From positions 16,405 to 80,404 of the forward strand of contig CAIUPP010000118.1 of NCBI GenBank assembly GCA_903901045.1: 64,000 nt of DNA, in the 5' to 3' direction. Shown piece by piece: positions 17,126 to 27,111 of this stretch (position 1 is its first letter; the number at the start of each line of letters is the position of its first letter). The position numbers and the translations under genes are program-made. The notes under the pieces were generated by a model. The model was not told the origin of the DNA. It was given only the letters and a program-made list of their open reading frames with translations, and ran no database searches. Source of the DNA: an uncultured Planctomycetota bacterium (lineage in GTDB: Bacteria; Planctomycetota; Brocadiia; CAIUPP01).

Positions 17126-17182
17126 CGTTCGTTTCCGTCGCCGTCATATCGCAAATCAGAATTCAGAAATCGTCCCTCGCCC

Positions 17183-18025
17183 TCACTCCTCGCGCGGGCT
17201 CATCGCTCCGGCCAACGCGGTCTCGCTGAACCCCGCCGGGGCGCGGCCCTCGCGCGCGTAGAGGTAGAGCGCGGCCTGGAAGATCGCCGCCAGCGCGCTC
17301 TGCACGAGGACCAGAATCAGAAGGTAGATGCCGACGAAGGAGAGCATCACGATCTTGAGCGCCAGCATCGGCGACAGGATGGCGATGATCAGCGGCACCA
17401 CGCCGATGAGCGCGAGTATGAAAAAGATCACTCCGAAACTGAAGTTCCCCACCAACTGCTGCCCCCAGGTCTTGCGCAGCATGGCGGCGGATTCCCGGAT
17501 GGCGTCGATCGGCCCCTTGCGCTCGACGACGAGGATGGGGATGACCATGAAGGTGATGACCGACCAGGCCATTCCCAGCAGCCCCACCAGGATGTTCCCC
17601 GTCCTGCGTCCGCGCCCCTGCAGAATGCGCAGAATCATGCCCACGCTGGCGGCGACCAGCGCCCAGCCGGCGATCTGCGGCCACCGCGCCAGCGCGGCGC
17701 GGAAGCCGGTCATCAGGTCCGGGTCGCCCCCGCGCATCCGGAAGATGGCGCAGGCGACGATGGCGGAGTTGAAGAAGATGATAATGAAGTACGTGATGTA
17801 GTAGAAGGCGAACATCACGGCGTACCGCCCCACCTGCTCCCCCTGGGTCAATTCCCCTGAGGCGGGATGCAGAAAGTCGCTGTGGAACACCGGGATGGCG
17901 AACGACAGCGCCGCGACCAGGCAGCAGAGACCGCTGAACAGCGGGAAGAGCAGCAGCTCCTTGTCCTTGCGCAGGACATCCAGCGAAGCTTTCATGATGG
18001 TGAACGTGTAGGCCAGGTTGCCCAT
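17183..18025 (-). CDS. DUF6159 family membrane protein
   Basis: The 280-residue integral membrane protein belongs to the DUF6159 type. About six hydrophobic segments are seen: ELLLFPLFSGLCCLVAALSF, AFYYITYFIIIFFNSAIVA, GWALVAASVGMIL, MAWSVITFMVIPILVV, NFSFGVIFFILALIGVVPLII and VMLSFVGIYLLILVLV. The loop PIDAIRESAAMLRKTWGQQL is typical of this family and of related DUF975/GYF-like proteins. Function is unknown. It begins at ATG 18025 and lies 166 bases downstream of the kinase gene on the same strand, with a family E hairpin between them, so cotranscription is possible. Confidence 0.75.
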   Translation of the reverse strand: MGNLAYTFTIMKASLDVLRKDKELLLFPLFSGLCCLVAALSFAIPVFHSDFLHPASGELTQGEQVGRYAVMFAFYYITYFIIIFFNSAIVACAIFRMRGGDPDLMTGFRAALARWPQIAGWALVAASVGMILRILQGRGRRTGNILVGLLGMAWSVITFMVIPILVVERKGPIDAIRESAAMLRKTWGQQLVGNFSFGVIFFILALIGVVPLIIAILSPMLALKIVMLSFVGIYLLILVLVQSALAAIFQAALYLYAREGRAPAGFSETALAGAMSPREE

Positions 18026-18088
18026 GAAGTTCTCCTTCTTCTAATACGGATGTTCACCGCGGAGACGCGGGAAACGGCGATTTATAAT

Positions 18089-18124
18089 CTAACGGCAAGC
18101 GCGCTGGGACAGCGCGCTCCACCA
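18089..18124. repeat. Family E palindrome
   Basis: The inverse of 10068-10100: aacggcaagcgcgctgggac then agcgcgctccacca. It sits between the kinase and DUF6159 genes. Confidence 0.8.
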
Positions 18125-18191
18125 GGAGTGCGCGGTTCGGCACGCAGGCGCGCCTGATGCCGCGCACGACATTCCGCGTTCTGCATCCCGT

Positions 18192-19415
<1,224 letters not shown>

Positions 19416-19495
19416 GCTTCCCTCGCACTGGCGCCCGCCGGACGCAGGATATCATAGACCACCCCAAGGCCACGCGCAAGACAACGACGGCTTTC

Positions 19496-19605
19496 ACCAC
19501 GGAGACACGGAGAGGGCATTCTTTCAGTTCTCAGTTCTCAGTTCTCAGTCTTCGGTTCCCGCCGTTCTCCGTGTCTCCGTGTCTCCGTGCCTCCGTGGTG
19601 AACAA
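19496..19605. repeat. Family F inverted repeat with cagttct tandem centre
   Basis: The arms accacggagacacggagagg and ctccgtgcctccgtggt flank a centre of three-fold cagttctcagttctcag. It lies between the divergent kinase and esterase genes. Confidence 0.75.
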
Positions 19606-19630
19606 CAGCCCCCTGTTGCGCTCGACTCAC

Positions 19631-19658
19631 TTGCAGATTTCAGCCGGGCGGGTATCAT
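19631..19658 (+). promoter_or_regulatory. Candidate promoter for the CE7 esterase
   Basis: TTGCAG (19631-19636) and TATCAT (19653-19658) have a 16-base spacer, 41 bases before the ATG at 19700. Confidence 0.45.
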
Positions 19659-19699
19659 GGTGCGGTACCCGTTTATTCAAGAACAGGAAAGGGAAGCCG

Positions 19700-20668
19700 A
19701 TGCCGATGGTGGATATGCCGCTCGCCGAACTTAAGAATTACCAGGGTCGCAACCCGCGGCCGACCGATTTCGACAAGTTCTGGGATGCGTCGCTGCGCGA
19801 AATGCGCGCCGTGGATGCGAAGCTGGACCTCAAACCCGCCGAGTTCCAGACCTCCTTCGCCGAATGCTTCGACCTGACCTTCACCGGCGTGCGCGGCGCG
19901 CGCATCTACGCCAAGTACCTGCGCCCGCGCGCCGCGAAGAAGAAGCACCCCGCCGTGGTGCTCTTCCACGGCTACTCCGGCCACTCCGGGGATTGGAACG
20001 ACAAGCTCGCCTACGTGGCGGCCGGCTACAGTTTCGCGGCGATGGACGTGCGCGGCCAGGGCGGGCGCTCCGAGGACACCGGCGGAGTGAAGGGGACGAC
20101 CTATCGCGGCCACATCATCCGCGGACTGGATGACGAGCCCAAGAACATGCTCTTCCGCCACATCTTCCTCGACACCGCGCAACTGGCCGGGCTCGTCATG
20201 GAGATGCCGGAAGTGGACGCCAAGCGCGTCGGCGCCTGGGGCGGTTCGCAGGGGGGTGGCCTAACGCTGGCCTGCGCCTCGCTGGAGCCGCGCATCTGCC
20301 GGGCCGCGTCGACCTTCCCGTTCCTCACCGACTACCGCCGCGTCTGGGAGATGGATCAGGCCAAAGACGCCTACGAGGAACTGCGCTCCTTCTTCCGTCA
20401 TTACGACCCGCGCCACGAGCGCGAGGAGGAACTCTGGACCAAGCTGGGCTACATCGACGTGCAGTACCTCGTCCGGCGCATCAAGGCGAAGGTGCTGATG
20501 GGGACCGGGCTGATGGACACCATCTGCCCCCCTTCCACCCAGTTCGCCGCCTACAACAAGATCACCGCGCCGAAGGAGATGAAGCTCTACCCCGACTTCG
20601 GGCACGAAACCCTCCCCGGATTCAACGACACCGTGTACCAGTTCATGATGGGGATGAACAAGGGATGA
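19700..20668 (+). CDS. Acetyl xylan esterase/cephalosporin-C deacetylase (CE7 family)
   Basis: The alpha/beta hydrolase of 322 residues removes acetyl groups from xylo-oligosaccharides or similar substrates in the cytoplasm; no signal peptide is seen. The start is ATG 19700, after GGAAAGGGAAG. CE7 features are the N-terminal MPLAELKNYQGRNPRPTDFD with FWD, the oxyanion strand VVLFHGYSGHSGDW, the RGQGG segment, the nucleophile elbow GGSQGGG, the acid Asp in GLMDTICPPST, and the His in PDFGHE. CE7 enzymes are hexamers active on small acetylated sugars. It may work with the neighbouring M14 and sugar isomerase-like proteins, but each has its own spacing and repeats between them. Confidence 0.92.
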   Translation: MPMVDMPLAELKNYQGRNPRPTDFDKFWDASLREMRAVDAKLDLKPAEFQTSFAECFDLTFTGVRGARIYAKYLRPRAAKKKHPAVVLFHGYSGHSGDWNDKLAYVAAGYSFAAMDVRGQGGRSEDTGGVKGTTYRGHIIRGLDDEPKNMLFRHIFLDTAQLAGLVMEMPEVDAKRVGAWGGSQGGGLTLACASLEPRICRAASTFPFLTDYRRVWEMDQAKDAYEELRSFFRHYDPRHEREEELWTKLGYIDVQYLVRRIKAKVLMGTGLMDTICPPSTQFAAYNKITAPKEMKLYPDFGHETLPGFNDTVYQFMMGMNKG

Positions 20669-20693
20669 TGGAAAGGGACGAATAGCGGATAGT

Positions 20694-20813
20694 GGGGCTG
20701 TTGAAAAGGTGCAGCGCGGGTTATCAAACCCGCGTGCGCAGACCGAGAAGTCCGCGCCATTTACGCATTGATCTTGCGAGAAGGTGCGTTCGCAGGGCTT
20801 TTTCAACAGTCCC
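20694..20813. repeat. Long inverted repeat carrying nested A and D palindromes
   Basis: The outer arms ggggctgttgaaaaggtgc (20694) and gggctttttcaacagtccc (20795) are inverted like transposon ends. Inside are a complete family A hairpin (20712-20734) and half of a family D motif (gaagtccgcgcc). It looks like one repeat inserted into another. Confidence 0.75.
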
Positions 20814-20910
20814 ATAGTCCATTATTCACAAGTCGCTATTTTGCATTCGCTATTGCTCCGCTTTGCGTTCCCGGAGCCCCCATTCTGCCGTCAGCGGAGG
20901 ACGATAGATC

Positions 20911-22077
20911 ATGAAGTGCACAAGCGAGTTTGAGTGCGGCAGCGGCAAGGAATTCGCGCAGGCCGGCCCGATGCGCTGGCGGATGACCCTCCGCGCCGAC
21001 CAGCCCGGCTACGACCATTACTTCCTGATCCGCCTGAGCGCCGAAGAGTCCTCCGGCATCGCGGAGATCGAGGTGCATCCCGATCCGGCGACGCCCCCCT
21101 CCCAGGGAGCGGAGGCGTTTGACCCCATCCGCCCCTCCTCACTCTGGAGGCGTCGCGGCTCCGACGGACCCTGGGAGCGAATCCCGGCGGAGTTGTTCGA
21201 GACGGTGGAAGGATTCCTCCTGGTGCGCCAGCCGGTGCGCCCCGGGGAGGTTTGGGATATCGGCGAGGTCTGCCCGGCCCCCTTCTCGGACCTGGCGCGC
21301 CACGCCCAGGACCTGCCCACCCACTGCCCGCACGTGCGCGCGGTGCAATTCGGCGAGACGCCCGAGAAGCGCCCGATGCTCTTGGCGCGCGTGACCGACC
21401 CGGACGTGCCCGCGGCGGAGAAGGGGCGCATCTTCATCCTGGCCGGGCAGCATGGGACGGAGTTCGCCGGGAGCTTCGCCGCCAAGGGGGCGCTGGATTT
21501 CCTGGCCAGCCGCCTGCCGGAAGCGCTCGCGCTGCGCCGTCGCTACGTCTTCGACGCGCTCCTGTGCGCCAACCCCGATGGCAACGCGCACGGCTTTTCC
21601 TGCTTCAACTCCGAGGGGAAAGACCAGTTGGGCGCCTTCATGAACGCCGCGACCGTCGAGACGCCCGCCACCGTCGAGGCCGACCTGATCTGGCGTCACT
21701 TGACGAACAACTCGCCCGACCTGATCCTCAATTTCCACGCCTACGCGCAGCCGCGCCCCTTCGGCGATCCGCCGCACGAGGCGATCTACGTCCCCGACCC
21801 GGGCTGGTTCACCGATCCGGAGCGCAGCCGGCAGCAGCACGTGTTGAACCACGCGCTGTTCTACCTGACCGGCGGCGGGTCGCAGCATCGCCGCCCCTGC
21901 CCCGCGCGCATCGGCACTCTGGAGCATGCGGCGGCCATGGCGTGGGATTCCCTTTCCGCCCTCTACCAGGTGCAGGCGCAGCAGGGCCCCCACCAGAACC
22001 TGCTCACCGGCGTCCACGTCCTGCGCACGATCATCGAAGCGCTGGAGATGGCGCAGGCGGAAAGCGAAGGAATTTAA
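20911..22077 (+). CDS. M14 family zinc carboxypeptidase-like protein
   Basis: The 388-residue protein has an N-terminal beta domain (about 1-130) and a C-terminal M14 carboxypeptidase/deacylase domain. The zinc motif H-x-x-E is GQHGTEFAG near residue 180. A substrate-binding NPDGNAHG and a third zinc-ligand segment NFHAYAQPRP follow. The last catalytic Glu may be in GTLEHAAAMAW. The arrangement fits the M14-like DUF2817/succinylglutamate desuccinylase-related group. No signal peptide is present, so a cytoplasmic peptide or amide hydrolase is likely. The start at ATG 20911 follows a GCGGAGGA site. Confidence 0.8.
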   Translation: MKCTSEFECGSGKEFAQAGPMRWRMTLRADQPGYDHYFLIRLSAEESSGIAEIEVHPDPATPPSQGAEAFDPIRPSSLWRRRGSDGPWERIPAELFETVEGFLLVRQPVRPGEVWDIGEVCPAPFSDLARHAQDLPTHCPHVRAVQFGETPEKRPMLLARVTDPDVPAAEKGRIFILAGQHGTEFAGSFAAKGALDFLASRLPEALALRRRYVFDALLCANPDGNAHGFSCFNSEGKDQLGAFMNAATVETPATVEADLIWRHLTNNSPDLILNFHAYAQPRPFGDPPHEAIYVPDPGWFTDPERSRQQHVLNHALFYLTGGGSQHRRPCPARIGTLEHAAAMAWDSLSALYQVQAQQGPHQNLLTGVHVLRTIIEALEMAQAESEGI

Positions 22078-22080
22078 ACG

Positions 22081-22117
22081 ACAAATCCGACGGATCGGCC
22101 TGATCCGTCGGATTTGT
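22081..22117. terminator. Perfect 16-bp hairpin between convergent genes
   Basis: The arms acaaatccgacggatc (22081-22096) and gatccgtcggatttgt (22102-22117) pair perfectly around a 5-base loop, immediately after the M14 stop and before the end of the minus-strand isomerase-like gene. It is well placed as a bidirectional terminator, although the T-run is short. Confidence 0.65.
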
Positions 22118-22135
22118 CCTATCCCCCCGGCTTCT

Positions 22136-23563
22136 TCAGCAGCACTCACACTGCGGCACGGACACCTCGTATCCCAGGTAGTACTGCAGCGCCTCGGTCA
22201 CCGGGCCCATGACGTGGCCGCGGGTGATGCTGGTGTGATGGCGGTGGCCTTCGCGCCCGACGTGCAGAAGCACCTGCTGCAGGTCGGGAATCTCGGCGAC
22301 GCCGGCGCAGCCGAAAAATTCCTTCGGGATGGGGTCCTTGGTGAAGCGCCCTTCGCCGACGTAGAACTTCAGCTTGCCCGCGTCGGTGGCGAGGCTGGAG
22401 AAGGTCATCGGCATCGGGGCGATGCGTCCGACGTTGCAGCCATACCCCTTCTCCTTCCCGACGCTGTTGCAGATGATCAGGTGGTCGCTGATCCGCCCCT
22501 TCCCGGTCATCAGACCCGGCGGCACCGGGCCGCAGTGGAAGAGGATGCACTTGTCCTCCTCGTCGCCGTAGTTGTTGTTCCAGTCCAGGCAGGCGGTCAG
22601 GTCATCGCTGGCGCAGCCCAGGGCGTACATGGCGATGGCGTTGCCCACGTCCACCTCGCAGGCGGCGGGGATCTTGCGCTCGGTGAACTCGCTCATCACC
22701 GTGCAGGGGGAGATGTGGAGCTGCTGCTGCATCTCGACCCAGCAGCGCACCGCCAGCGCGCCCATCTTGTACTCCGTGACGATCTGGTCCAGCACGACGC
22801 CCAGCCGGGCGGCGGTTTCGAGCGCCGCGGCGGGAGCGTGGCTCCAATCGCTCATCCCCTTCAGACGGTGCGCCTTCTCCTTGTACGCGGAGGCGGCGGG
22901 GCTGACGGACTTGACGCGCGCGAAAATGTCGGACAGGTCGAAGGTCTCAATCGTAATCCCATGCCGCTGGAGCGCGAGTTCGTCGAAGCGGACGGTCTTG
23001 AACGCCGAGGTGCGCGCCCCGACCGCGCCGACCACCAGCCCGTGCATCCCGCGCACCACGCGGCAGACGCGCATGAAGTGGTCGATCTGCGCGGCGAACC
23101 CCTTGGAGGAGGGGGCCAGCGTGTGCGGCGGCATCGCGCTGAACTTGAGGCCGTACTGGCAGAAGACGTCCATGATGGAGAACTTGCCGCAGAAGCTGTC
23201 GCGGCGGACCGCCGGGGCCATCTTGTCCAGTTCGTCCGGGTACGCCTGGATGAGGATCGGCGTGCCGCAGTCCTTCAGCGCGCTCACCGCGCCGGTCTCG
23301 TCGCCGAAGTTCGGCAGCGAGAGAATCACCCCGTCATATTTTCCTTCGTGCGTCTTGAGCCAGCGCGCGTACTTCTCCCCTTCGGCGGGGGTTTCCACGG
23401 CGCCGTGGCGCGTGGCCGACTCGTCCATCATCAGCCAGCCGTAGCCGTTCTTTTCGAGGATGCGCGGCAATTCCTTGCGCGCGGACGCCATGAGCGACGC
23501 GGGGAAGAATCCCCGGTTGCCGAAGAACAGCGCAAACGTCGCCTTGACCGGTTTGTTCGACAT
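22136..23563 (-). CDS. L-fucose/L-arabinose isomerase family protein
   Basis: The 475-residue protein has the three-domain layout of the FucI/AraA-like ketol isomerases. Visible landmarks are the N-terminal Rossmann-like region (FALFFGNRGFFPASLM), the middle domain with the ACEVDVGNAIAMYAL segment (Glu and Asp as likely metal ligands), and HHTSITRGHVMGPV near the C terminus with the conserved metal His. The protein diverges from classical FucI, so the sugar cannot be named. The C-terminal CECC is unusual. The start ATG 23563 has GAGAGTT upstream. It is alone on its strand. Confidence 0.75.
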   Translation of the reverse strand: MSNKPVKATFALFFGNRGFFPASLMASARKELPRILEKNGYGWLMMDESATRHGAVETPAEGEKYARWLKTHEGKYDGVILSLPNFGDETGAVSALKDCGTPILIQAYPDELDKMAPAVRRDSFCGKFSIMDVFCQYGLKFSAMPPHTLAPSSKGFAAQIDHFMRVCRVVRGMHGLVVGAVGARTSAFKTVRFDELALQRHGITIETFDLSDIFARVKSVSPAASAYKEKAHRLKGMSDWSHAPAAALETAARLGVVLDQIVTEYKMGALAVRCWVEMQQQLHISPCTVMSEFTERKIPAACEVDVGNAIAMYALGCASDDLTACLDWNNNYGDEEDKCILFHCGPVPPGLMTGKGRISDHLIICNSVGKEKGYGCNVGRIAPMPMTFSSLATDAGKLKFYVGEGRFTKDPIPKEFFGCAGVAEIPDLQQVLLHVGREGHRHHTSITRGHVMGPVTEALQYYLGYEVSVPQCECC

Positions 23564-23699
23564 GACAACTCTCCTGTATCTGAAATTGTAAGCCGCTGGA
23601 TGAAGTTAGCGCATGGGGGGGCGGCAAGTCAATCGTGCTGAACACTTTGTCCTCCCCCGGTTCTATCACGGGGCGAGTGCGGCCTCGCGCGACAGCGAT

Positions 23700-23790
23700 A
23701 GACCGCCGTCATCGCGAGAGAGCGCCATTGAAGCCCGTGTTTGAGGCTGGACGGTTCCCGGCGCGAACGTGGCGATCTTCCTGACAAGGG
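23700..23790. repeat. Truncated family I repeat
   Basis: cgtcatcgcgagagagcgcc then ggcgcgaacgtggcgatctt matches one half of the 4390-4640 element. It abuts the 163-bp tandem array. Confidence 0.6.
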
Positions 23791-24195
23791 GTGGCTCCAT
23801 CGGGGCGGCACGCGCGCGCAAGGGCGCAGCATGCTGCGCCCCTACCACCATCGCGGGCTGAAGCCCGCGCTACATGCCGCTTGGAGAGCCTACCGTGTAG
23901 CGCGGGTTATCAAACCCGCGGTCAACATTCGTTCCTGCCGCTTCCACACGGGGGTGGCCCCATCGGGGCGCCACTTGCGCGCAAGGGCGCGGCATGCTGC
24001 GCCCCTATAACCATCGCGGGCTGAAGCCCGCGCTACATGCCGCTTGGCGAGCCTGCCGTGTAGCGCGGGTTATCAAACCCGCGGTCAATATTCGTTCCTG
24101 CCGCTTCCACACGGGGGTGGCCCCATCGGGGCGACGCGCGCTCGCAAGGGCGCAGCATGCTGCGCCCCTACAACCATCGCGGGCTGAAGCCCGCG
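23790..24195. repeat. Tandem array, 163-bp period, 2.5 units, three hairpins per unit
   Basis: Units start near 23790, 23953 and 24116; the family C hairpin begins at 23851, 24014 and 24177, exactly 163 bases apart. Each unit has the order catcggggcg spacer, family B hairpin (gcagcatgctgc), family C hairpin (cgcgggctgaagcccgcg), ccgcttgg spacer, family A hairpin (gcgggttatcaaacccgc), then ttcgttcctgccgcttccac. The last unit stops inside family C at the stop codon of the phosphatase gene. It is non-coding on both strands as far as I can see. Confidence 0.9.
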
Positions 24196-25323
24196 CTACA
24201 CCGGCCGCGCGATGGAGAGCATGAGGACGTCGTCCGGGAGAACGACGTCGCCGCAGGCGTCGAGGGCGTCGCGGTAGATGTGGTCGAGCATCGCCGCGCC
24301 GGCGCGCTGCGCGTAGCGCTGAAGGGCGGCGGAGAGCCAGGAGGTTCCGAGCATCTTCCCGGCGCGGTCGTTCACCTCGACGATGCCGTCCGTATAGCAC
24401 AGCAGCAGGTCGCCGGGGGCGAGTTGCATCGCTCCTTCGGAATAGCCGCCGCCGGCGGCGATCCCCAGCGGCAGGCCGTGGGTGTCCAGTTCGGTGATCG
24501 CTCCGCCGTCGCGGTGGAAGTGCATCGGCGCGGGATGGCCGGCGTTGGTGTAACGCAGGCTTCCGCGCGCCACGTCCACCACCGCATAGAAAGCGGTGGC
24601 GAAGCTCTCATCCACCACGTAGCGGCTCAACTCCGCATTGACGGCGGCCAGGAAGCGCGCCGGCTCCGAGGCGCGCGAATGCATCTGCTCCTCCAGGCTC
24701 TTGAGCATCATCGTGTACAGGCCGGCGCTGACGCCGTGCCCGCGCACGTCGGCCAGCAGCACGCCGTAGCGCCCCTCGCCCACCGGGCGCACGTCGTAGA
24801 AATCGCCGCTGACCAGGTCGTGCGGGAAGTGGCGCACTGCAAAACGCACCACCCCCTCCTGCGGGAGCGATTCGGGCGCCAGCCGCTGCTGCACCGTGCG
24901 GGCGAACTCCAGGTCGCGCACCTGCGCGCTCTCGTCGCGGAAGGCTTCGATGCCGCCCACCACGTTCCCCTTCTCGTCGCGCAAGGGGGCCACCGTGACC
25001 GACACGGCGATGCGCTTCCCATCCGCCTTGCTCGCATAGACCAGGATGGGCTCGCGGCTGTCCCGGTTGACTTCCATCGCCCGGTAGAGCGGGCACATCT
25101 GCGTCGAGCAGAGCGGCTGGCCGTTGCGGTCCACGTGGTTGAGGATGTGGTCGCGGCAGGACTTGCCGATCACCTGTTCCGCGCGCCAGCCGGTGATCTC
25201 CTCCGCCTTGCGGTTCCAGAGCAGGATGCGGCGGTCGCGGTCGGTGATGTAGACCCCCATGTTCAGATGGTCCAGCGCGCTGCGCAGATGCGTGACGTCG
25301 AGCGGCAGAACGTTCTCCGGCAT
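24196..25323 (-). CDS. PAS domain-containing SpoIIE/RsbU-type protein phosphatase
   Basis: The 375-residue signalling protein dephosphorylates anti-sigma antagonist or similar phosphoproteins. A PAS domain occupies about residues 8-130 (NMGVYITDRDRRILLWNRKAEEITG, with the usual W-N-R-x-A-E-E-I-T-G). It includes DHILNHVDRNGQPLCST, a Cys/His-containing insertion, and ends with VGGIEAFRDES. The PP2C-like SpoIIE domain is at about 140-375: SGDFYDV, LLADVRGHGVSAG, YTNAGHPAPM and YTDGIVEV with the Asp metal ligands. No anti-sigma partner is adjacent. The stop codon TAG is the first part of a family C repeat, so the original end may have been replaced. The start follows GAGGAGAAC. Confidence 0.9.
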   Translation of the reverse strand: MPENVLPLDVTHLRSALDHLNMGVYITDRDRRILLWNRKAEEITGWRAEQVIGKSCRDHILNHVDRNGQPLCSTQMCPLYRAMEVNRDSREPILVYASKADGKRIAVSVTVAPLRDEKGNVVGGIEAFRDESAQVRDLEFARTVQQRLAPESLPQEGVVRFAVRHFPHDLVSGDFYDVRPVGEGRYGVLLADVRGHGVSAGLYTMMLKSLEEQMHSRASEPARFLAAVNAELSRYVVDESFATAFYAVVDVARGSLRYTNAGHPAPMHFHRDGGAITELDTHGLPLGIAAGGGYSEGAMQLAPGDLLLCYTDGIVEVNDRAGKMLGTSWLSAALQRYAQRAGAAMLDHIYRDALDACGDVVLPDDVLMLSIARPV

Positions 25324-25399
25324 CTTGTTCTCCTCGCGAGATGAATCCCCATTCCGATTCTATGGGGCAAGGGTGCGGGATACAAGCCCGCCCCCTCGC

Positions 25400-25428
25400 T
25401 TTACACTCCTTCCGCGACGCGCTATCAT
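25400..25428 (+). promoter_or_regulatory. Candidate promoter for the VIT-like membrane protein
   Basis: TTTACA (25400-25405) and TATCAT (25423-25428) have a 17-base spacer, about 90 bases before the chosen ATG. Confidence 0.4.
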
Positions 25429-25519
25429 CGTAAGACCGTTGTGGTTTGTCGCCGAGGGGCGCGAGAGGATGCCAACCGCGGGCGGATTGACCAGCCCCGG
25501 CAGGTTTGGAAGGAACGGC

Positions 25520-26014
25520 ATGCGCAGGTCAGAATTCACCGATCTCAGGAACTATATATTCGGAAGCACGGCGGCCATTATCACGAACGTCAGCCTGATT
25601 GTGGGGCTGGGGTCGGCCGGGACGCATAAGGGGCCCATCCTCGGCGGGTTGCTCACCATCGCGCTGGCGGACAATATCTCCGACTCCCTGGGCATTCACA
25701 TGTACAAGGAGGCCGAAGGGGGAGGGATGCGGCTCTCGTGGGCGGCGACCGCGCTGAACTTCCTGGCGCGCCTGCTGGTCTCCTTCAGCTTCGTGGCGAT
25801 TGTCCTGCTCTTCTCCGTCGTGCGCGCCATTCCCGTGGCGATTGGCTGGGGGCTTCTGCTGGTGGTCCTGCTGAGCTACTGGGTGACCGCCAGCGCCAAA
25901 CCGGCCACCTCAAACCGGGCGCTGGAGATCGGCAAGCATCTGCTGATCGCGCTGATCGTGATCGCCGCAAGCCGTTACGTCGGCACGCTGATCGCCGGGT
26001 ATTTTCCGCAGTAA
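25520..26014 (+). CDS. Small membrane protein resembling VIT/CCC1-type transporters
   Basis: The 164-residue membrane protein starts at ATG 25520 with TTTGGAAGGAAC before it; an ATG at 25469 would add 17 residues. It has about four hydrophobic segments. The first part, FGSTAAIITNVSLIVGLGSA, then LGGLLTIALADNISDSLGIH followed by MYKEAE, resembles the metal-site helix region of VIT/CCC1 iron-manganese transporters (ADNISDSLGIHMYKE). It is shorter than the typical 220-230 residues and lacks the long cytoplasmic metal-binding helix, so transport activity is uncertain. It stands between the phosphatase and a convergent lipoprotein gene. Confidence 0.6.
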   Translation: MRRSEFTDLRNYIFGSTAAIITNVSLIVGLGSAGTHKGPILGGLLTIALADNISDSLGIHMYKEAEGGGMRLSWAATALNFLARLLVSFSFVAIVLLFSVVRAIPVAIGWGLLLVVLLSYWVTASAKPATSNRALEIGKHLLIALIVIAASRYVGTLIAGYFPQ

Positions 26015-26043
26015 TTTCCCGGCCTGAGTCGGCGGCGCGTTCG

Positions 26044-26763
26044 CTACTTCGTCTCCGCGCTGCCGCACGGGATGGGGAGCCAGAGGAACTGGAAGTAGCT
26101 CCGGCCATTCGCCTCCCCTCCTCCCACCAGGCCGAACAACGCCACCCAGGCCTTGCGGTAGTGGTACGGCGCATCGGCGGCCAACTCGCTCCTGGTGACC
26201 GGACCGACCCCGTCGGAAGCGAAGAGCGCCTCAACCCAACTGCGCTGCCGCTCATGCACCGCGTCCCAGGATCCCGGCCACGCCTCGACACCGCGCGTCC
26301 AGAGCCACGGCTCCAGGCAACTCTGCCGCCGGTATTGCAGCGGCTTGCGCGTGGAAGTGTCGTAGAACGCCACCTCCTCGCGTGTGTGAATAATCAGGAG
26401 GACGGAGGCGGTCTCCCCCTGTTGAAGGACGGGCCGCGCCTTCGCCTGCGGGTAGAGCAGCCAGAAAGTGTGCCGGCCATAGAACGGGAAGATGAGCTTG
26501 GAGCCATGGCAGACCATCATGCGGTCCGGGCGCGATTTCATCCCCCAAATGCCCGGCTCCGGCGCGTTCTTCTTCGACAGCGCCAGCGTGACGTCCTCCT
26601 GCGACACATCCGCCAGGAGGCACGGGACCGCGCTGCGCGGGAGCGTCGCCGAGCTGTTCAACGACCAGAAGGTGCAGGTCTGCAGGTTGCAGCCGGCGAG
26701 AAGGGCGAGCATGAGCGCGGTCGCCGGCAATGCGAGCTTCCCGACCGGTTTGAAGGTTCCCAT
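26044..26763 (-). CDS. Putative lipoprotein of unknown function
   Basis: The 239-residue protein has a lipoprotein signal: basic start (MGTFKPVGK), hydrophobic stretch (ALPATALMLALL), lipobox LAGC with Cys25. The start ATG 26763 follows AGGAGCAGGAA; the frame extends upstream through repeat DNA but without a ribosome site. The mature part is Trp-rich with several Cys (NLQTCTFW, SCLEPWLWTRGVEAWP), suggesting a folded periplasmic or outer-membrane-associated domain. I do not recognise a family. Confidence 0.7.
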   Translation of the reverse strand: MGTFKPVGKLALPATALMLALLAGCNLQTCTFWSLNSSATLPRSAVPCLLADVSQEDVTLALSKKNAPEPGIWGMKSRPDRMMVCHGSKLIFPFYGRHTFWLLYPQAKARPVLQQGETASVLLIIHTREEVAFYDTSTRKPLQYRRQSCLEPWLWTRGVEAWPGSWDAVHERQRSWVEALFASDGVGPVTRSELAADAPYHYRKAWVALFGLVGGGEANGRSYFQFLWLPIPCGSAETK

Positions 26764-26964
26764 TTCCTGCTCCTTGACTGAACCCGTGCACGGCAGCGCC
26801 CAGTGCTGCGACATTCTACGCCCCGGGAGTAGGACGCTCAAGTCCGGGACTGGGAACTTCAGGCCGCCGCATGCCGCGCCCCTGCAATGGCCAGGCCGCC
26901 GGGCAAGAGGGCGCCCAATGTCGGGGAACGGATTCAACTTTCAGTGCAGTGCGTACTGCGCACC

Positions 26965-27082
26965 CGATTCGACATCCGACATCCAACGTTCAATTAACAG
27001 AAACAACTGCGCTCCTCGAGCATCGTCTGCTCGTTGTTTGTCGTTCGTCGTTCATTGGACGTTGGACGTCGGATGTCGAATG
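26965..27082. repeat. Long imperfect hairpin (cgacatccgacatccaacg family)
   Basis: The left arm (26965-26992) contains gattcgacatccgacatcca and the right arm (27055-27082) contains acgtcggatgtcgaatg. The arms are about 28 bases with a few mismatches. The loop contains a second short inverted pair (aaacaac and gttgttt). It sits in the 406-bp gap between the divergent lipoprotein and lptB-like genes; nothing else is seen there except a family B half-site near 26868. Confidence 0.7.
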
Positions 27083-27111
27083 TTGAACGTTGAATCCGTT
27101 CGTCCATCCAG

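Noticed and set aside
23790..24195. Possible CRISPR array
   Set aside because: The unit is 163 bases with conserved spacers, not short repeats with unique spacers, and no cas gene is present.
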